DNA from: Perognathus longimembris pacificus
Lineage: Eukaryota > Chordata > Mammalia > Rodentia > Heteromyidae
Length of the DNA: 64,000 nt
Reading direction: 5' to 3'
Assembly: GCF_023159225.1 (NCBI RefSeq)
Contig: NC_063172.1
Span: 40,491,832 to 40,555,831, forward strand
Part shown: positions 24,067-39,574 of the stretch, piece after piece
Numbering within the stretch: position 1 is the stretch's first letter
How the letters are laid out: every line of letters starts with the position of its first letter
Translations under genes and position numbers: made by a program
The notes under the pieces: generated by a model
What the model saw: only the letters and a program-made list of their open reading frames with translations
Told to the model about the DNA's origin: nothing
Database searches by the model: none

Positions 24067-24475
24067 ATGCAGGCAAGAATGCATTGTACAAGCCACCAAA
24101 TGGAGAAAAGTAAGGGAAGGGATGGCTAGAAGGGCAGCAAATGTTGAAAGGATGACATATCAAGATGCATTGTATACATAGAGTGCTTAATTAAATGGCA
24201 AAAAATTCAATACATAATCTAAAATTAAGAATAGTGGGGTAAGGAGTGAGGTTGAGGTAGGTGAGAAGTTAAAAAACATGACATTACTCAAGAGGCATTG
24301 TATTCATAAACTGCCCTGTTGAATGGCAACTCCTTTGTACAACTACTTAAAGAATTTTTTAAAATATATTTCAACACTGAATACTCAAAACATAAATAAA
24401 AATAAAAATAAAATAAAATAAAAATAAAAATAAAAATAAAATGAAATAAAATAAAATAAAAGCGGGGAAAAAAAG
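24067..24475 (+). repeat. Unidentified element with diverged tandem units and A-rich tail
   Basis: Three related blocks start near 24072, 24162 and 24289. Each opens with CAAGA-GCATTGTA and runs to AAATGG/GAATGGC. Between them lie G-rich strings such as GTAAGGGAAGGG and GGTAAGGAGTGAGG. After TCCTTTGTACAACTACTTAA comes an AT-rich stretch and a long (AAAAT)n tail (about 24400-24465). A reverse relative of the last unit lies at 59682-59765. The layout suggests a retroelement, but I do not recognise the family. Confidence 0.55.
24400..24465. repeat. (AAAAT)n simple repeat
   Basis: A-rich pentamer array that forms the tail of the preceding element. Confidence 0.95.
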
Positions 24476-24734
24476 AAAATTGGCAAGCTTAATTTTCTTT
24501 TGCTATTCAAATGGAAGTGATTTAGTGGGCAGATGACATTGATTTAGAAAGAAAATTATGTCTTTGAGAAAATATGTTAGTACTGAGATATACATTTTCA
24601 TAAATTACAAATTTATATAAAATATTTCAACATATGGCCTTAGAAATTATAATTGACCTAGTAATGGTAACTTATGGAGCCTACAGTTAAGAAAATATTG
24701 AACTCATTCAGAAAATTTAGGAAGGACAAGAGCA

Positions 24735-25440
24735 CCAGTCTGTTTTCTGTTATTATAATAAAATATCTATGGCTGCTTTATCAAAAAATATTTAAGTCAG
24801 AGTTTGGGAGATTATAGTTAGAGAAATTGGAAAAACTCCTGCTCTCCTGACTCTCTTGATACAAACTTCTTTCAAAAATTATTTCCATCAATGATAGTGA
24901 TTCAAGAACTGCTGATTTTTCTCACAAGCTGTCTGAACATGATGGGTATAGTATGATCTTCTTGTAGTGGCACTAGTGAATGCCTCTACCATCATTTATG
25001 AACCAAGAACAGATAAGAGAAGTCACTGAAGAGAACTCTATGTTAAGTGCAAATGTCTGTATTGAGAGCAAGGAACTGATAGGATATATGCACACTTCCT
25101 GGAATTTTGTGCAACACTAAGCAATGTTCATTTGCAACCCCACCTTTCAGGACATAAGATTTATCCTTGCATACTTAAAAGAGCAGCTAAGAACCTTGTG
25201 CCTTGGTGTATTTCCCTTGGGTTCAAGCTAAACCTCAATGAAGAATTGTTCAGAGGGTACCTTGCCTTTTTATTATTTCTACTTAATCTGAGCAAAGGAA
25301 CTTCTTAAATTACTAAGTAACACCAAAATGAGATGGTTTTATTTAAAAGAGCTGTAGTGGCAGTAGTGAATGCTTCTACCATCATTTGTGAACTAAGCAC
25401 AGATAGACAACCCACTGAAGAGAACTCTATTGTGGGTTTG
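24735..25440. repeat. Old repeat region with an internal 79-bp direct repeat
   Basis: The start (CTGTTTTCTGTTATTATAATAAAA) resembles the MaLR-like end seen at 14440. A 79-bp block at 24963-25041 recurs at 25353-25430 with about a dozen differences, separated by about 310 bp. Family uncertain. Confidence 0.45.
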
Positions 25441-25477
25441 ACAATAGCTTATGTATAATTTTGTCAAAGTAGAAGGA

Positions 25478-26050
25478 AACAAAATTAACCCACAAAAAGC
25501 AGAGCCTTTCTGTATACCAACAACAGAGAGACAGGGTTATTAGGAAAACAATTTAATTCAGAATAACCTAAAACATCTAGGAATAAACCTAACCAAAGGA
25601 GCAAAAGACCTTCAAAGTGAAGAATGAAATCAAAGATGACATCAGGAAACAAAAACACCTTCCATGTTTATGTATAGGTAGAATGAATATTGTTAAAAAA
25701 AAAAAAAAAAGGTCATGCTGCCAAAAGCAATCTACAAATTTAATGAAATTCTCATCAAAATCCCAATTAAGTTCTTTACTGAGGTAGAGAAAACAGTAGA
25801 AACATTGGAATGGACCAATAAATGACCCCAAATAGCTAAAGCAATTCTAAGGATAAAAGTAATGCTGATGGTATCATGATCCCAGACCTCAGGCTCTACT
25901 ACAGAGCTGTAATAACAAAAACATCTTTGTGTTGTCACAGAAATAGAGCCAAAGATCAATGGAACAGACTAAAAGGCCCAAAAATAAAGCCCTATAAGTA
26001 TTGAGAGGCTGTAGTCTTCCCATTTTTTGCTCAAATAACCTTGAGTTTTA
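25478..26050 (+). pseudogene. Old L1 ORF2 fragment
   Basis: Degenerate reverse-transcriptase/post-RT sequence: reading frames spell L1-like pieces (AFLYTNN, LGINLTKGAKDLQSEE-type, YKAVITKT near 25900-25925). It is broken by stops, frameshifts and an internal run of about 16 A at 25695. More diverged than the L1 copies around it. Confidence 0.8.
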
Positions 26051-26057
26051 TTTAGGG

Positions 26058-26466
26058 AATGAGAATGGCCAAGAGGCACATGAAGTAGTGCTCTACATCA
26101 CTGGCCATAAAAGAAATGCAAATCAAAACAACACTGAGATTCCACCTCACCCCAATGAGAATATCCATTATCAGAAAAACTAATAATAACAAATGCTGGA
26201 GGGGATGTGGCCAAAAGGGAACCCTACAATATTGTTGGTGGGAATGCAAACTTGTTCAATCACTCTGGAAAGCAGAGCAGATGTTTCTCAGAAGGATAAA
26301 CATAGAGCTTCCCTATGACACAGAAGTCTCATTTTGGGGCATCTACCCAAAAGATTATAAGCAAGAAAACACAAAACCCACCGGCACAACCATGTTCATC
26401 ACAGCACAATTTGTCATTGCTAAAATATGAAACCAACCTAGATGCTCCTCAGCAGATGAGTGGATC
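26058..26466 (+). mobile_element. L1 ORF2 C-terminal part, left half of a split L1
   Basis: Reads [19 protein letters not shown] and [20 protein letters not shown] in one frame at 26116-26430. The element stops at the target site of a younger L1 (26467) and resumes at 27951. Confidence 0.9.
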
Positions 26467-26482
26467 AAGAAAATGTGGTACT
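26467..26482. repeat. Target-site duplication of nested L1, left
   Basis: AAGAAAATGTGGTACT, identical to 27935-27950. Confidence 0.93.
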
Positions 26483-27667
26483 ATCATAACAAAAACAGCA
26501 TGGTATTGGTATAAAAACAGATCGGAAGACCAGTGGATTAGAATTGAAGACCCAGAAATAAAACCGCACTCTTACAGCCAACTGATATTCGACAAAGGAG
26601 CTAAAGACATACAATGGAATAAACATAGCCTCTTCAACTACTGGTGCTGGGAGAACTGGGCAGCCATATGCAGAAAACTCAAAGTAGACCCAAGCCTATC
26701 ACCATGCACCAAGATCAACTCAAAATGGATCAAGGACCTCAACATCAGACCTGAATCCTTGAAACTACTGAAGGACAGAGTAGGAAAGACACTAGAACTT
26801 ATAGGCACAGGAAGGAACTTCCTGAATAGAGTCCCAGGGGCACAACAAATAGGGGAAAGACTCAACAAATGGGACTACTACAAATTAAAAAGTTTCTGCA
26901 CAGCTAAGGTCATAGCCACCAAAATAGAAAGACAGCCAACGATATGGGAAAGGATATTTACCAGCACAGCAACAGACAAAGGCCTGATATCTGTCATCTA
27001 CAGAGAACTCAAAAAACTAAGCCCCTCCAAGCCCAATAAACCTATTAGGAAATGGGCAAAAGAGCTAAAGAGAGACTTCACAAGAGAAGATATAAAAATG
27101 GCAAAGAAACACATGAGGAAATGCTCAACATCCCTGCTAGTAAAGGAAATGCAAATAAAAACAACCCTGAGATACCACCTCACCCCAGTTAGAATGGCCT
27201 ATACTCTGAACTCAGGAAACAACAAATGCTGGAGGGGCTGTGGGGAAAGAGGAACCCTTCTCCATTGTTGGTGGGAGTGCAAATTAGTACAACCACTTTG
27301 GAGAACAGTATGGAGGTTTCTCAAAAAGCTCAATATAGTCCTACCCTATGACCCAGCCATACCACTCCTAGGCATCTATCCTAAACAGCAAAACCCAAGA
27401 TATCAAAAGGACATTTGTACTTCCATGTTTATTGCGGCACAATTCACAATAGCCAAAATGTGGAAACAACCCAGATGCCCCTCCACAGATGAATGGATCC
27501 AAAAAATATGGTACTTATACACAATGGAATACTACATAGCGATTAGGAATGGTGAAATATTGTTATTCGCAGGGAAATGGTCAGAACTCGAACAAATAAT
27601 GTTGAGCGAGACAAGCCTAGAACACAGAAAACAAAGGGGCATGATCTCCCTGATATATGACTGTTAA
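26483..27667 (+). pseudogene. L1 ORF2 C-terminal region, open frame but truncated
   Basis: About 394 codons of the ORF2 C-terminus. They start in the post-RT part (ITKTAWYWYKNR) and run through RNFLNRVPGAQQ and [10 protein letters not shown]. The cysteine/histidine-rich segment ([18 protein letters not shown], about 27226-27282) and the terminal CPSTDEWIQKIWYLYTMEYY block follow. The endonuclease and reverse-transcriptase catalytic parts are absent, so it cannot act alone. The open state suggests relative youth. Confidence 0.9.
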
Positions 27668-27934
27668 CAAAGGGAGATGGAGAGACAGTAGAGACCAAGT
27701 CTGTGAACACTGTATATGTGCTTGATACATTGTAAATTGCATATGGGTCTACCTGACCTAGACAAGGGATGGAAAAACAGGTTGTAAGATATCACAAGAA
27801 ATGTACACACTGCCCTACTATGTAACTGTACCCTCGGTGCACAACACCTTGTAAAAAAATTTTTTTTGCTTAATTAATAATAAAAAAAAATTAAAAAAAA
27901 AAAGAATACAACACTTACAAAAAAAAAAAAAAAA
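26483..27934 (+). mobile_element. 5'-truncated L1 nested in an older L1
   Basis: A 1452-bp insertion bracketed by a perfect 16-bp duplication of host L1 sequence. It carries the last 394 or so codons of ORF2 without a stop (26483-27667) and then a 3' UTR different from the main L1 family here: it lacks the long G-rich block. It ends in two A runs separated by about 15 bp. The host L1 continues on both sides. The 450-codon frame that crosses 26482 is a chimera of two L1s, not a gene. Confidence 0.93.
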
Positions 27935-27950
27935 AAGAAAATGTGGTACT
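27935..27950. repeat. Target-site duplication of nested L1, right
   Basis: Second copy of AAGAAAATGTGGTACT after the poly(A) tail. Confidence 0.93.
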
Positions 27951-28600
27951 TATACACAATGGAATTCTATGCCTCTGTCAGAAAGAATGATACTGTCCCA
28001 TTCATAGGGAAATGGAAGGACTTGGAAAAAAATCATACTTAGTGAAATGACCCAGACCTGAAGAAACATAAACAACTATGGTTTCTCTCATAGGGAATAA
28101 TTAGTACATCTCTAGGATTGACATAGCAGAAGAGCACAATAGCTCAATAGCTATGCCTGTATGAATACATATGATAATGCTAAGTGAAATGAACACCATG
28201 TTATGGAAATAAATGGTATATCATTGCTGAAGTTATTTTCAACATACCATGTGAAACCGTACCTATTATTCTCTCGTATTCCCTTCCTATGGTTTTACTC
28301 CTATTTCTGTAACTGATCTTATACCCTGGATAGTGATAAACATATACTGGAACTAGGGAAGCGAAAGAATACCAAAAATGAGAGATGAGGGATAAAAAGA
28401 CAAACCATTGCAATAGCGATACTTACAAAACCAATTGGTGTAAACCAACCTTACAACTCATGGGGTGGGGGGAGGGGTCTGGGGAGGGGGGAGAAGGGGG
28501 AAAATGAGGAAATAGGTAACAAGTTGGATAAGCAATGTACTTGCCTTACATATGAAACTGTAACCCGTCTGTACTTCACTTTGACAATAAAGAAGAAAAT
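27951..28600 (+). mobile_element. L1 3' end, right half of the split L1
   Basis: Continues the host L1 of 26058-26466 (ACACAATGGAATTCTATGCC, then ORF2 end and 3' UTR). It includes a long G-rich block at 28460-28501 and ends TTTGACAATAAAGAAG near 28595. Confidence 0.9.
28460..28502 (+). other. G-quadruplex-prone block of L1 3' UTR
   Basis: Six or more runs of at least four G within about 43 bp (GGGG-T-GGGGGG-A-GGGG...GGGGG). This is the strongest of several such blocks in L1 3' UTRs here. Confidence 0.75.
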
Positions 28601-28740
28601 AACATCAAAATAATATAGCATACAAAAAGAATGCGTGAGTATATTAATGGATACATCAGTGACAAATCTTTGTAATAGAGTTGCTAGAACAAAATGCATG
28701 TGTTCATTAAAAAAAAATCCCTATAAGTAACAGTAATGTG

Positions 28741-30240
28741 ATATTTGATAGGGACACCAAAGATAAACAATGGGGAAAAAAAGCAAAATGGGTCTCCATG
28801 TGCAGAGAACCCTGTTTATCACCCTGCACAAATATCAACTCAAAGTCAATCAAAGATCTCAACATCAGGCCTGAAACTACTGCAAGAGAGAGTAGGAGAA
28901 ACAGTAGATCTCATATGCATAGGCAGAAACTTTTTGAAAAGAATCCCAGGAACACAGCAGAAGTTTGATTTAGTTTAATTTAATTTGTCAATAGGATTAA
29001 ATCAAACTAAAAAGTTTCTGCACAGTGAAGGACATAGCTACTAAATTAGACAGACAGCCAACAGACCGGGAGGAAAAAAACAAAGGCCTAACACCCAAAA
29101 TACACAAGGAGCTCAAGAAACTAATCCCTCCCAAACCAATGAACCAATCATTAAATGGGCAAAAAGGTTAAGGAGCGACTTCTCAGAAGACAGGTAAGAA
29201 TGGCAAATAATCACATGAGGAAATGCTCATCATCCTTGACTATAAATGAAATGCAAATCAAAACAATTCTGAGGTTCTATCTCACTCCAGTTAAATTGGT
29301 CAATATTGTGAATTTGAATAACAATAAATGTTGATGCAGAAGTGGGGAAAGGAACCCTATTCCATTGTTGGTGGGAATTTACACTAATATAACTACTCTG
29401 GACAGCATTCTGGAGGTTCCTCAAAAGCCTCAACACAGATCTTCCTTATGACCCATCCATACCACCCCTGACCATCTACCAAGAACATCACAAGCTAGGA
29501 TACACAAGCCATGTAAAGGTACTTGTATATCCATGTTCATTGCTGCACTACTCATAATAGCCAAGTTGTAGAAACAGTCTATATGTACTAGGATAAATGA
29601 GTCAATTCAAAGCATGTGGTATCTAAACACAATGGGATTTTACCCACCCTTTAGAAAGAATAATATTATGTCATTTGCAGAGAAATGGACAGAGCTGAAA
29701 CAAGTCATGTTAAGTGAGGTAAGCCAAGCTCAGAGAGGAAAATGGTACACGCTCTCTCTCATATGCCTAAGCCAGATGTAAAATACACTGGGACATAATA
29801 GATTGTACAGGTCTCTAGGCATTCACACAAAATGAGATAAAAGGAAGACATTCTTAGGAATGGACCAAGAAGGCACGATGCTTATGTGCATAAGGATCAT
29901 ACAAAATAATACTTATCAAAATGATCTCCAGGAAATGGAAACAAGGGTATTTTTTCTTTTTATCTGTTTTTGTTTTCTTTTTATCTTCTTTGTCAATATG
30001 TCTTTAGGAATACAAATGGAGGCACAGAAATTGAGGGACAAAGGGTAAAAAATGCAGCAATAGTACTCACTGGACACTATGTTGAAAGTGAGCTATATAA
30101 TACAATTTGTGGATGGGATGGAAGGGGAAAACTGGGAGAGAGTGAGGGAAGGGGTGACATTTCCTAAAATAAATGCATTCTTTGCCTAACTTATATAACT
30201 GTAATCCTTCCATTTTTTCATTTTCAAATTAAACCAAAAA
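28741..30240 (+). mobile_element. Old 5'-truncated L1
   Basis: Diverged ORF2 C-terminal sequence (DLNIRPE, LISPKI/ELKKLIPP-type, CSSSLTINEMQIKT at about 29225-29265) with many stops. The 3' UTR has a T-rich insertion near 29950-29995 and ends near TTTTCAAATTAAACC. A short fold-back (TTTGATTTA / TAAATCAAA) interrupts the ORF2 part at about 28966-29007. Confidence 0.85.
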
Positions 30241-30245
30241 AGCTG

Positions 30246-31125
30246 TATTTTACCTTTTCATAATTCTATTATAAATTGACCAAAGGTACCTACATCAGAC
30301 TTGCAGCACAATGTCATGACACCAGCATTACACCACCTCTGACGAAGGGCAGAGTGTGAAGAACCACAGCAAACACATGGATAGGGCAGAGAATTCATAT
30401 GAAACAGATAGGAAAACAGAGTACGAGAAGGGACCAGTCTTGTTTCCTACTAGGATCCAACTCTTAAGGCTCTCACAACTTCCACGTACTACAATGTTTC
30501 TACGAAGTGTCCACACAAGAGCCCCCCATTCATGTTCTAAAAGCAATGTAGCTTAATCCTGGATTCCAGGGCCTGATGCCGACTTTTGTCCAGTCTCTTC
30601 TGTCTGCCTCACTTGCAGCCTTCTGAGACTCCTAATGTGCTAGGTCAGCATGTCCAGATTCACTAACACTGTGGCTAGCACATCCATCCAGGAGTTCTTG
30701 TTTTCTATGATGGAGCTACTGCTCCCAAAGTATTTCTAATTGTTGATTCCTTTATCATTAACTGTGACTGTGATAAGCTCTGTCTTCAGAACCTGCAGTG
30801 TGAATGCATGGACCCCCTCAGGTATGAAAGCATCCAGTGAGCATGAGTGCATCTACCTGCTAGATACTGTCACTATTGAAGAGCACCTGTAATGGGGAGT
30901 CAAGGGTGAAGGACAAGTGGCCAGATCAACAGCTGGAGCTGAGATCACAGTAGCCTTGGTATTTACATGGGTTTCATCCACATGGAAACAGATTAAGAAG
31001 GAAGCCCAGACTGCGCACTGGAAGCAAAATGGAGCGAAATGAAAATAAGCAGCACAGTTAACTGACCAAATCTGAAGTCAGAAAGGACACCCAGCAAGTG
31101 AGCATCAGAGAACCCAGAAAAGGTT
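30246..31125. other. Unassigned, GC-richer segment
   Basis: About 880 bp with higher GC than its surroundings and no L1 or SINE signature. Short frames exist on both strands, but I recognise no protein. It could be an old LTR or a decayed processed pseudogene. Confidence 0.35.
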
Positions 31126-31137
31126 CTGATTTGAACC

Positions 31138-31342
31138 ATTTTTTGTTGTTGTTGCCAGTCCTGGGCCTTGAACTCAGGGCCTGAGCATTGTCCCTGGCTT
31201 CCTTTTGCTCAAGGCTAGCACTCTATCACTTGAGCCACAGCACCACTTCTGGCTTTTTCTATATATATGGTGCTGAGGAATAGAACCCATGGCTTCATGT
31301 ATGTGAGGCAAGCACTGTACCACTAGGCCATATTCCCAGCCC
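31138..31342 (-). mobile_element. Dimeric ID-like SINE
   Basis: Reverse dimeric ID SINE with a tail of the TTTTTGTTGTTGTTG type. It is flanked by CTGATTTGAACC (31126-31137) and CTGATTTGAGCC (31343-31354), a 12-bp duplication with one mismatch. Confidence 0.92.
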
Positions 31343-31354
31343 CTGATTTGAGCC

Positions 31355-34300
31355 TTTGAATAGGGCTTTTCAGGAAAGTTTTTTTTTAATGGGAACATAA
31401 ATTTCTTCACAGATGTCAATATGATGATCTCTGTCTCTACATATATTTCTATAAGCTTAAAAATATTTATGTTCCATAATCAATAACCTTGGCCATGTTT
31501 TCTTTGCTGTGTATGTAAGATTTTTACTAACACATAAATCTAGATATCAGTAGGCATACACATTAATTGTAATAATATGTATTCAATTTTGAACTTATTG
31601 CTTCATATCAAAAGCTTTTTCACTTTAGAAAATAATCTTTTCAAGATTTGCAAAACTATCCAACAGAGAACCAAATCCAGAAATACATCACTCATTTTTG
31701 AATCATCTTGCTCTTTCTTGCCCATGGTGCCAGCTAGTTGTTAAAGCTGCCCTATCACTATTTTTAATTCCTTTTGCCCTTTTCATCTGCAAGAGAAGTC
31801 TCCTAGCATGTGTTTTCTCTGTTTCCTGTGTTGTGTCATACTAACCCATCTATCACTGCTGCGAGATTCTTTCAATACATGACATTTGAACAAATTACTT
31901 CTATCTTAAGCCTGTCAGTGGTTCTCCTATTTGCAATTAATTCTCCTATAGCAATTAATTATATTACTTGTTTACAAAAATATTTATTTTTATTTTTAAG
32001 GATATATCTGTAATTTTCATAAAATATTCTGAACTCAATGGGATGTTGGATTGTTTTTAGTACTACTGATGTTTAAACTAATCTTTAAGTTATATGGAAA
32101 GATTTTTAAACACATAATGAAAATATTTTCATAAGATATACATTAATAAGAACTTTTTAAGAGCAAATACAGCAAATGTCTGTAAAGCACTAACCAAGTG
32201 TGTGATTTTCTTAATATTTCCTTCCTATGGTAAAGAGAGAGGAGAATGTTTAGCTGGGCTCTGATACATGAAGCTAATATTGATTTTGTGTGATGACAAC
32301 CACTTATTTTACCCATAACCAATTTACTTCACATTAGGGGGCACCCATGTAGTGCCACAAAACATGAAGACTCTTCAGAGTTATAAAGTAAATGATTGGT
32401 TTACGGAAATCAATGGTTTATCCAGAATCATGAAACAAACACACAGTACTTAAAGTCAAATGTGAATATACAGCTTGGAATGAAAAATTGTACCTGAGGT
32501 AAGAAATAACTTCCTAGAGAGAATTATTGGGTGACATGCTTTTGCTTGAATTTCTGGTGATATCATTTAAGAAAAAGGTGGGTATACTCAGACATTTGAC
32601 CAGAAAAGTGAAGTTATTAGTTAAATTCTAAAGCACTTGCCTTGTATGAAAAAAGTCATTTAGCTTAGGCAGAAGAACTGAGAAACTAGATTTCAACTGA
32701 AAGAATAAAGTCTTTAACTTGGAATTAGGCACAAAGTATGATTAAATTACATGCTCTGGAGATTTTCCTGTGGACATAATGAAGAAAGAGTCCAACAGGA
32801 AGGCCTGAGAATGAGAAATGGTATTTTCTTAGAGGCATAGTTTAAATTTGTGCCTCTCAAAGCAAAGCAATCTGATGTCATCATTTTTCTTCATTGTTTT
32901 ATTGAGAGGGAAGCACTAATTTTTTGCTGTGGATATTTCTCTTTCTCCATTGCATTCTTCTAAATCAGACAGCAATAAGCTGAGTGGTGTTACAAAATTA
33001 GACTCCAGAAAAATTAAAAATCATTCAAAAGAGAATCATACTTGAAATGACCTTATATTTATAATCTTTTGAGAAAAAATCAGTAATAACTAAATGCAAT
33101 TCTTAAAGGGGGTTCCAGTTTCATAGCAATCAGTACATAGACAATAAATGGAACTTTTACTTAAAATAAGTCTCTAGGTCACTCAAGCTGAACTGGAAAT
33201 CTATTCTCCTGCTTTAGCCACCTGATTTCTGGGTTTATAAGCATGTATAACAGTGTCCAGTAATATATATATATGTTTATATATATATTTACATTTACAT
33301 TTTATATGATTTCATAACACAATATTTATACTATTTATGTAACTTTATTTCCTAACACGTTCTTGTTGTTGAGGGGCAAATTTGTGCTTACGAAAGATCC
33401 CTGGAAAATAGGTGGAAGAACTTCCGGTTTTCCATTGGAGAACAGTAGGAGATGGCCTATAGTGCAGATTGCAAAGGTGGTTGACAATACTGAGATATAG
33501 TGACAAGAAGAGTTCATGATGGAATTATGTTTAGAATATAGGGGGAAGGGAAGTATCAAAATCAGTAGTTAAGTTTTAGTTTGATATATTAGATATATTT
33601 AAGTTCTACTCATTGTGCGAGAGAGTTTAATAGTCAAACGGGAAAGTATTAAGTTTTGTTGTAAGATACCCATTGGATATTCAAAAGAAGTTATATAGTC
33701 ATCTTGGAGAAAGAATCTGGACAATATATGAGGTATGAATTAGGAAATCATTGATACATTGATGATAATTTCACCATGTAACAAAATAGCTAGAAGTAAT
33801 TTAACTTTAATATTAAATTATAAAATATTTTCTCTTTTGTTTTAAGATTATAGTTTTATTTTATTTTTGGAAAGAATGTGGTATTATTCTTTAGATAGTA
33901 GGCACCAATATGATAATTAGGCATGACTAAACTTTTAAAGTATACAAGATTTCTAGCTAATAAGGTGAGGTTAAACTCCTTCCAGGAAATTTATTTTCAC
34001 TTTATTCTTTTCCTTTAACAACACAAAATAAAATAAATGATACATTCTCTAAGAGAAAACACCAAGCAAAGTCGTTTTTTGTTAGCATGCTGTTTTGTGG
34101 AAGATACATATCATATCAAGTTAACTATGATAGGATTTTATCATTAGCCTGCCTTTTCTAGGATTTCTTGAGATCCTATGTTTTACAAAACATCTTGGGT
34201 CTCAAGTCTACATGTCTGTATAAAAGGCACACCACCTACCTATAAAGCAATATCTAAACTTGGGTTATAACTATGAAAACACTTCATGATTAAGGAAGTA

Positions 34301-34380
34301 ATAGAAGTGGTGATGCTTGTTGGCATAGAAATAATGACATCATATTTAGACATGAGAATCTTCAGCAATGCATGAAATTT
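31355..34380. other. Repeat-poor RALYL intron downstream of the exon
   Basis: About 3 kb with only a small TA repeat (33258-33292). By gene orientation it is the intron after the first coding RALYL exon. I see no further exon in it. Confidence 0.5.
33258..33292. repeat. (TA)n-rich simple repeat
   Basis: Alternating TA with one GTTT interruption. Confidence 0.85.

Positions 34381-37846
<3,466 letters not shown>

Positions 37847-37878
<32 letters not shown>
37847..37878. repeat. (TA)n microsatellite
   Basis: About 15 perfect TA units. Confidence 0.95.
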
Positions 37879-37879
<1 letters not shown>

Positions 37880-38490
37880 ATCCATATATATGCCTAGTTA
37901 TAAGTATAATATACACATAGAAACCATTAGATATTCATTGCAATCATGTCAGTAAAACCAGTGAGAAAGAGAAAAATCAGATTACTGCTAGTTTCTGGGA
38001 AAATACCTAAATTCCAATGGGGAAAAAAGGAGTTAAATCACATGCAAAGAAATGTGATGACTAGACAAAAAGGAAAATGAGAAAATGATTTTTTAAATAA
38101 AAATACTTTGTAATTTCGGAGTTTGCATGGAGATAAGGTATGTTTATGGATGGTCAGTAAAATGAAAACTAAAATGTTAATAGCTACTGTTATCTCATAT
38201 TTCTATGGTGACAGAAATACTGTCTATGTGCATCACTCAAAAATTACATTTAATAACAACATGACTTCTTGAAATGTGGCCTGTGTCACTTGAGGAAATC
38301 AACTTTTACTTTGCTAAAACAGGGTCATATTCTAACGTGTTACCCTACCCAATAAGTTTGAGTCCTTAGTCTTTAAACTTCTTGTAAATTAGAAGTAATG
38401 AGAATATTTATTTATAATTCATACCCAGAGATGCTTTTGTTCTTACAAATTTAAGATTTTCATAATGTGAGCTGTATCCTAGAAGAAGGT
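37879..38490. other. Unique DNA, nothing recognised
   Basis: About 600 bp of AT-rich intronic sequence. Confidence 0.45.
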
Positions 38491-38695
38491 GGGGCTGGGG
38501 ATATGGCCTAGTGGCAAGGGTGTTTGCCTCATATACATGAAATCCTGAGTTCGATTCCCCAGCACCACATATACAGAAAATGGCCAGAAGTGGCACTGTG
38601 ACTCAAGTGGCAGAGTGCTAGCCTTGAGCAAAAAGAAGCCAGGGACAGTGCTCAGGCCCCAGGACTGCCAGAAAAAAAAAAAAAGAAAGAAAGAA
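38491..38695 (+). mobile_element. Dimeric ID-like SINE
   Basis: Sense dimer from GGGGCTGGGGATATGGCC to an A-rich tail (A run and AAAG repeats). About 9 bp are missing just before the tail compared with its relatives. No clear target duplication. Confidence 0.92.
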
Positions 38696-39574
38696 TTCAA
38701 GTAGTTTCCAAATGATAATTTAGGAAATTAATGTTTTTCATTCTAGAAATATCGAATGAAGACAGTGAATGTTCTATAAAATCATAAAGAAATTGTATAC
38801 AATTATTTCAGCCTTTGTCATTTGGATCCGAATTAGAGTTCTCTTCTTGAATCCTAGATGCATTAGTTATCAATCAAATCTAGCTATAGCCTGCTGTAGA
38901 GAAATTTTTTTGTTGGAGCAGAGGAAAATAAAAAACAAACAAACACACTGTAATTCTTCACATCCCCAGATTTAGTGGTTCTAAATTTCCAGTCTAAGTT
39001 TTAGAGTCCTCCAGACATTTATTGAATAAAGAATGAGCAAAAGCAATTCAAGGGAGTCATACAACAATACTAATACAATAATCAAGAACAAAGATTAAAA
39101 GAATTCATAAAACAATAAGAACAAATAGTAAAGTTTTCATCTTGCAATCTAGAGCTATCTTCAGGTCAATATTGTAATAGAACATAAAATAAAAAGTGAC
39201 AAAGTATATAAACTTAGATTGTAATTTTTGAGAAAGAAAGAAGCAAAACAAAAAAGAGAATGATGAGAAAGAGAGAATGAGATCATATCAACAGAGATCA
39301 CAAAAAATTGTAATCTAGTAAATTTGAATTAACCATTAAAACATATAAGAATTAAACAGATATGATTAATTTCTCAGCATACATAAGAGCAAAGTTGTTT
39401 TCAAAATATTTGTAAGCTGAGCTACATCTACACATCTACACATGATTATATTATTTGATTATATTATCAGTATTTTAAAATAATTGTTAAAATTATAAAG
39501 ATTTCAGTATTCTATGTCAAAATGCTTCCTGAAACAAACATGTACATTTGAAAAGTAATGTATACTGTTTTTGT
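38696..39574. other. Unique DNA, nothing recognised
   Basis: A-rich on the plus strand in parts (39180-39360). No supported feature. Confidence 0.45.

Noticed and set aside
26315..27667. 450-codon frame as a novel gene
   Set aside because: A chimera of an older and a nested younger L1 ORF2, joined at the 16-bp target duplication.
30246..31125. GC-richer block as a processed pseudogene
   Set aside because: Translations on both strands gave no recognisable protein; left as unassigned.
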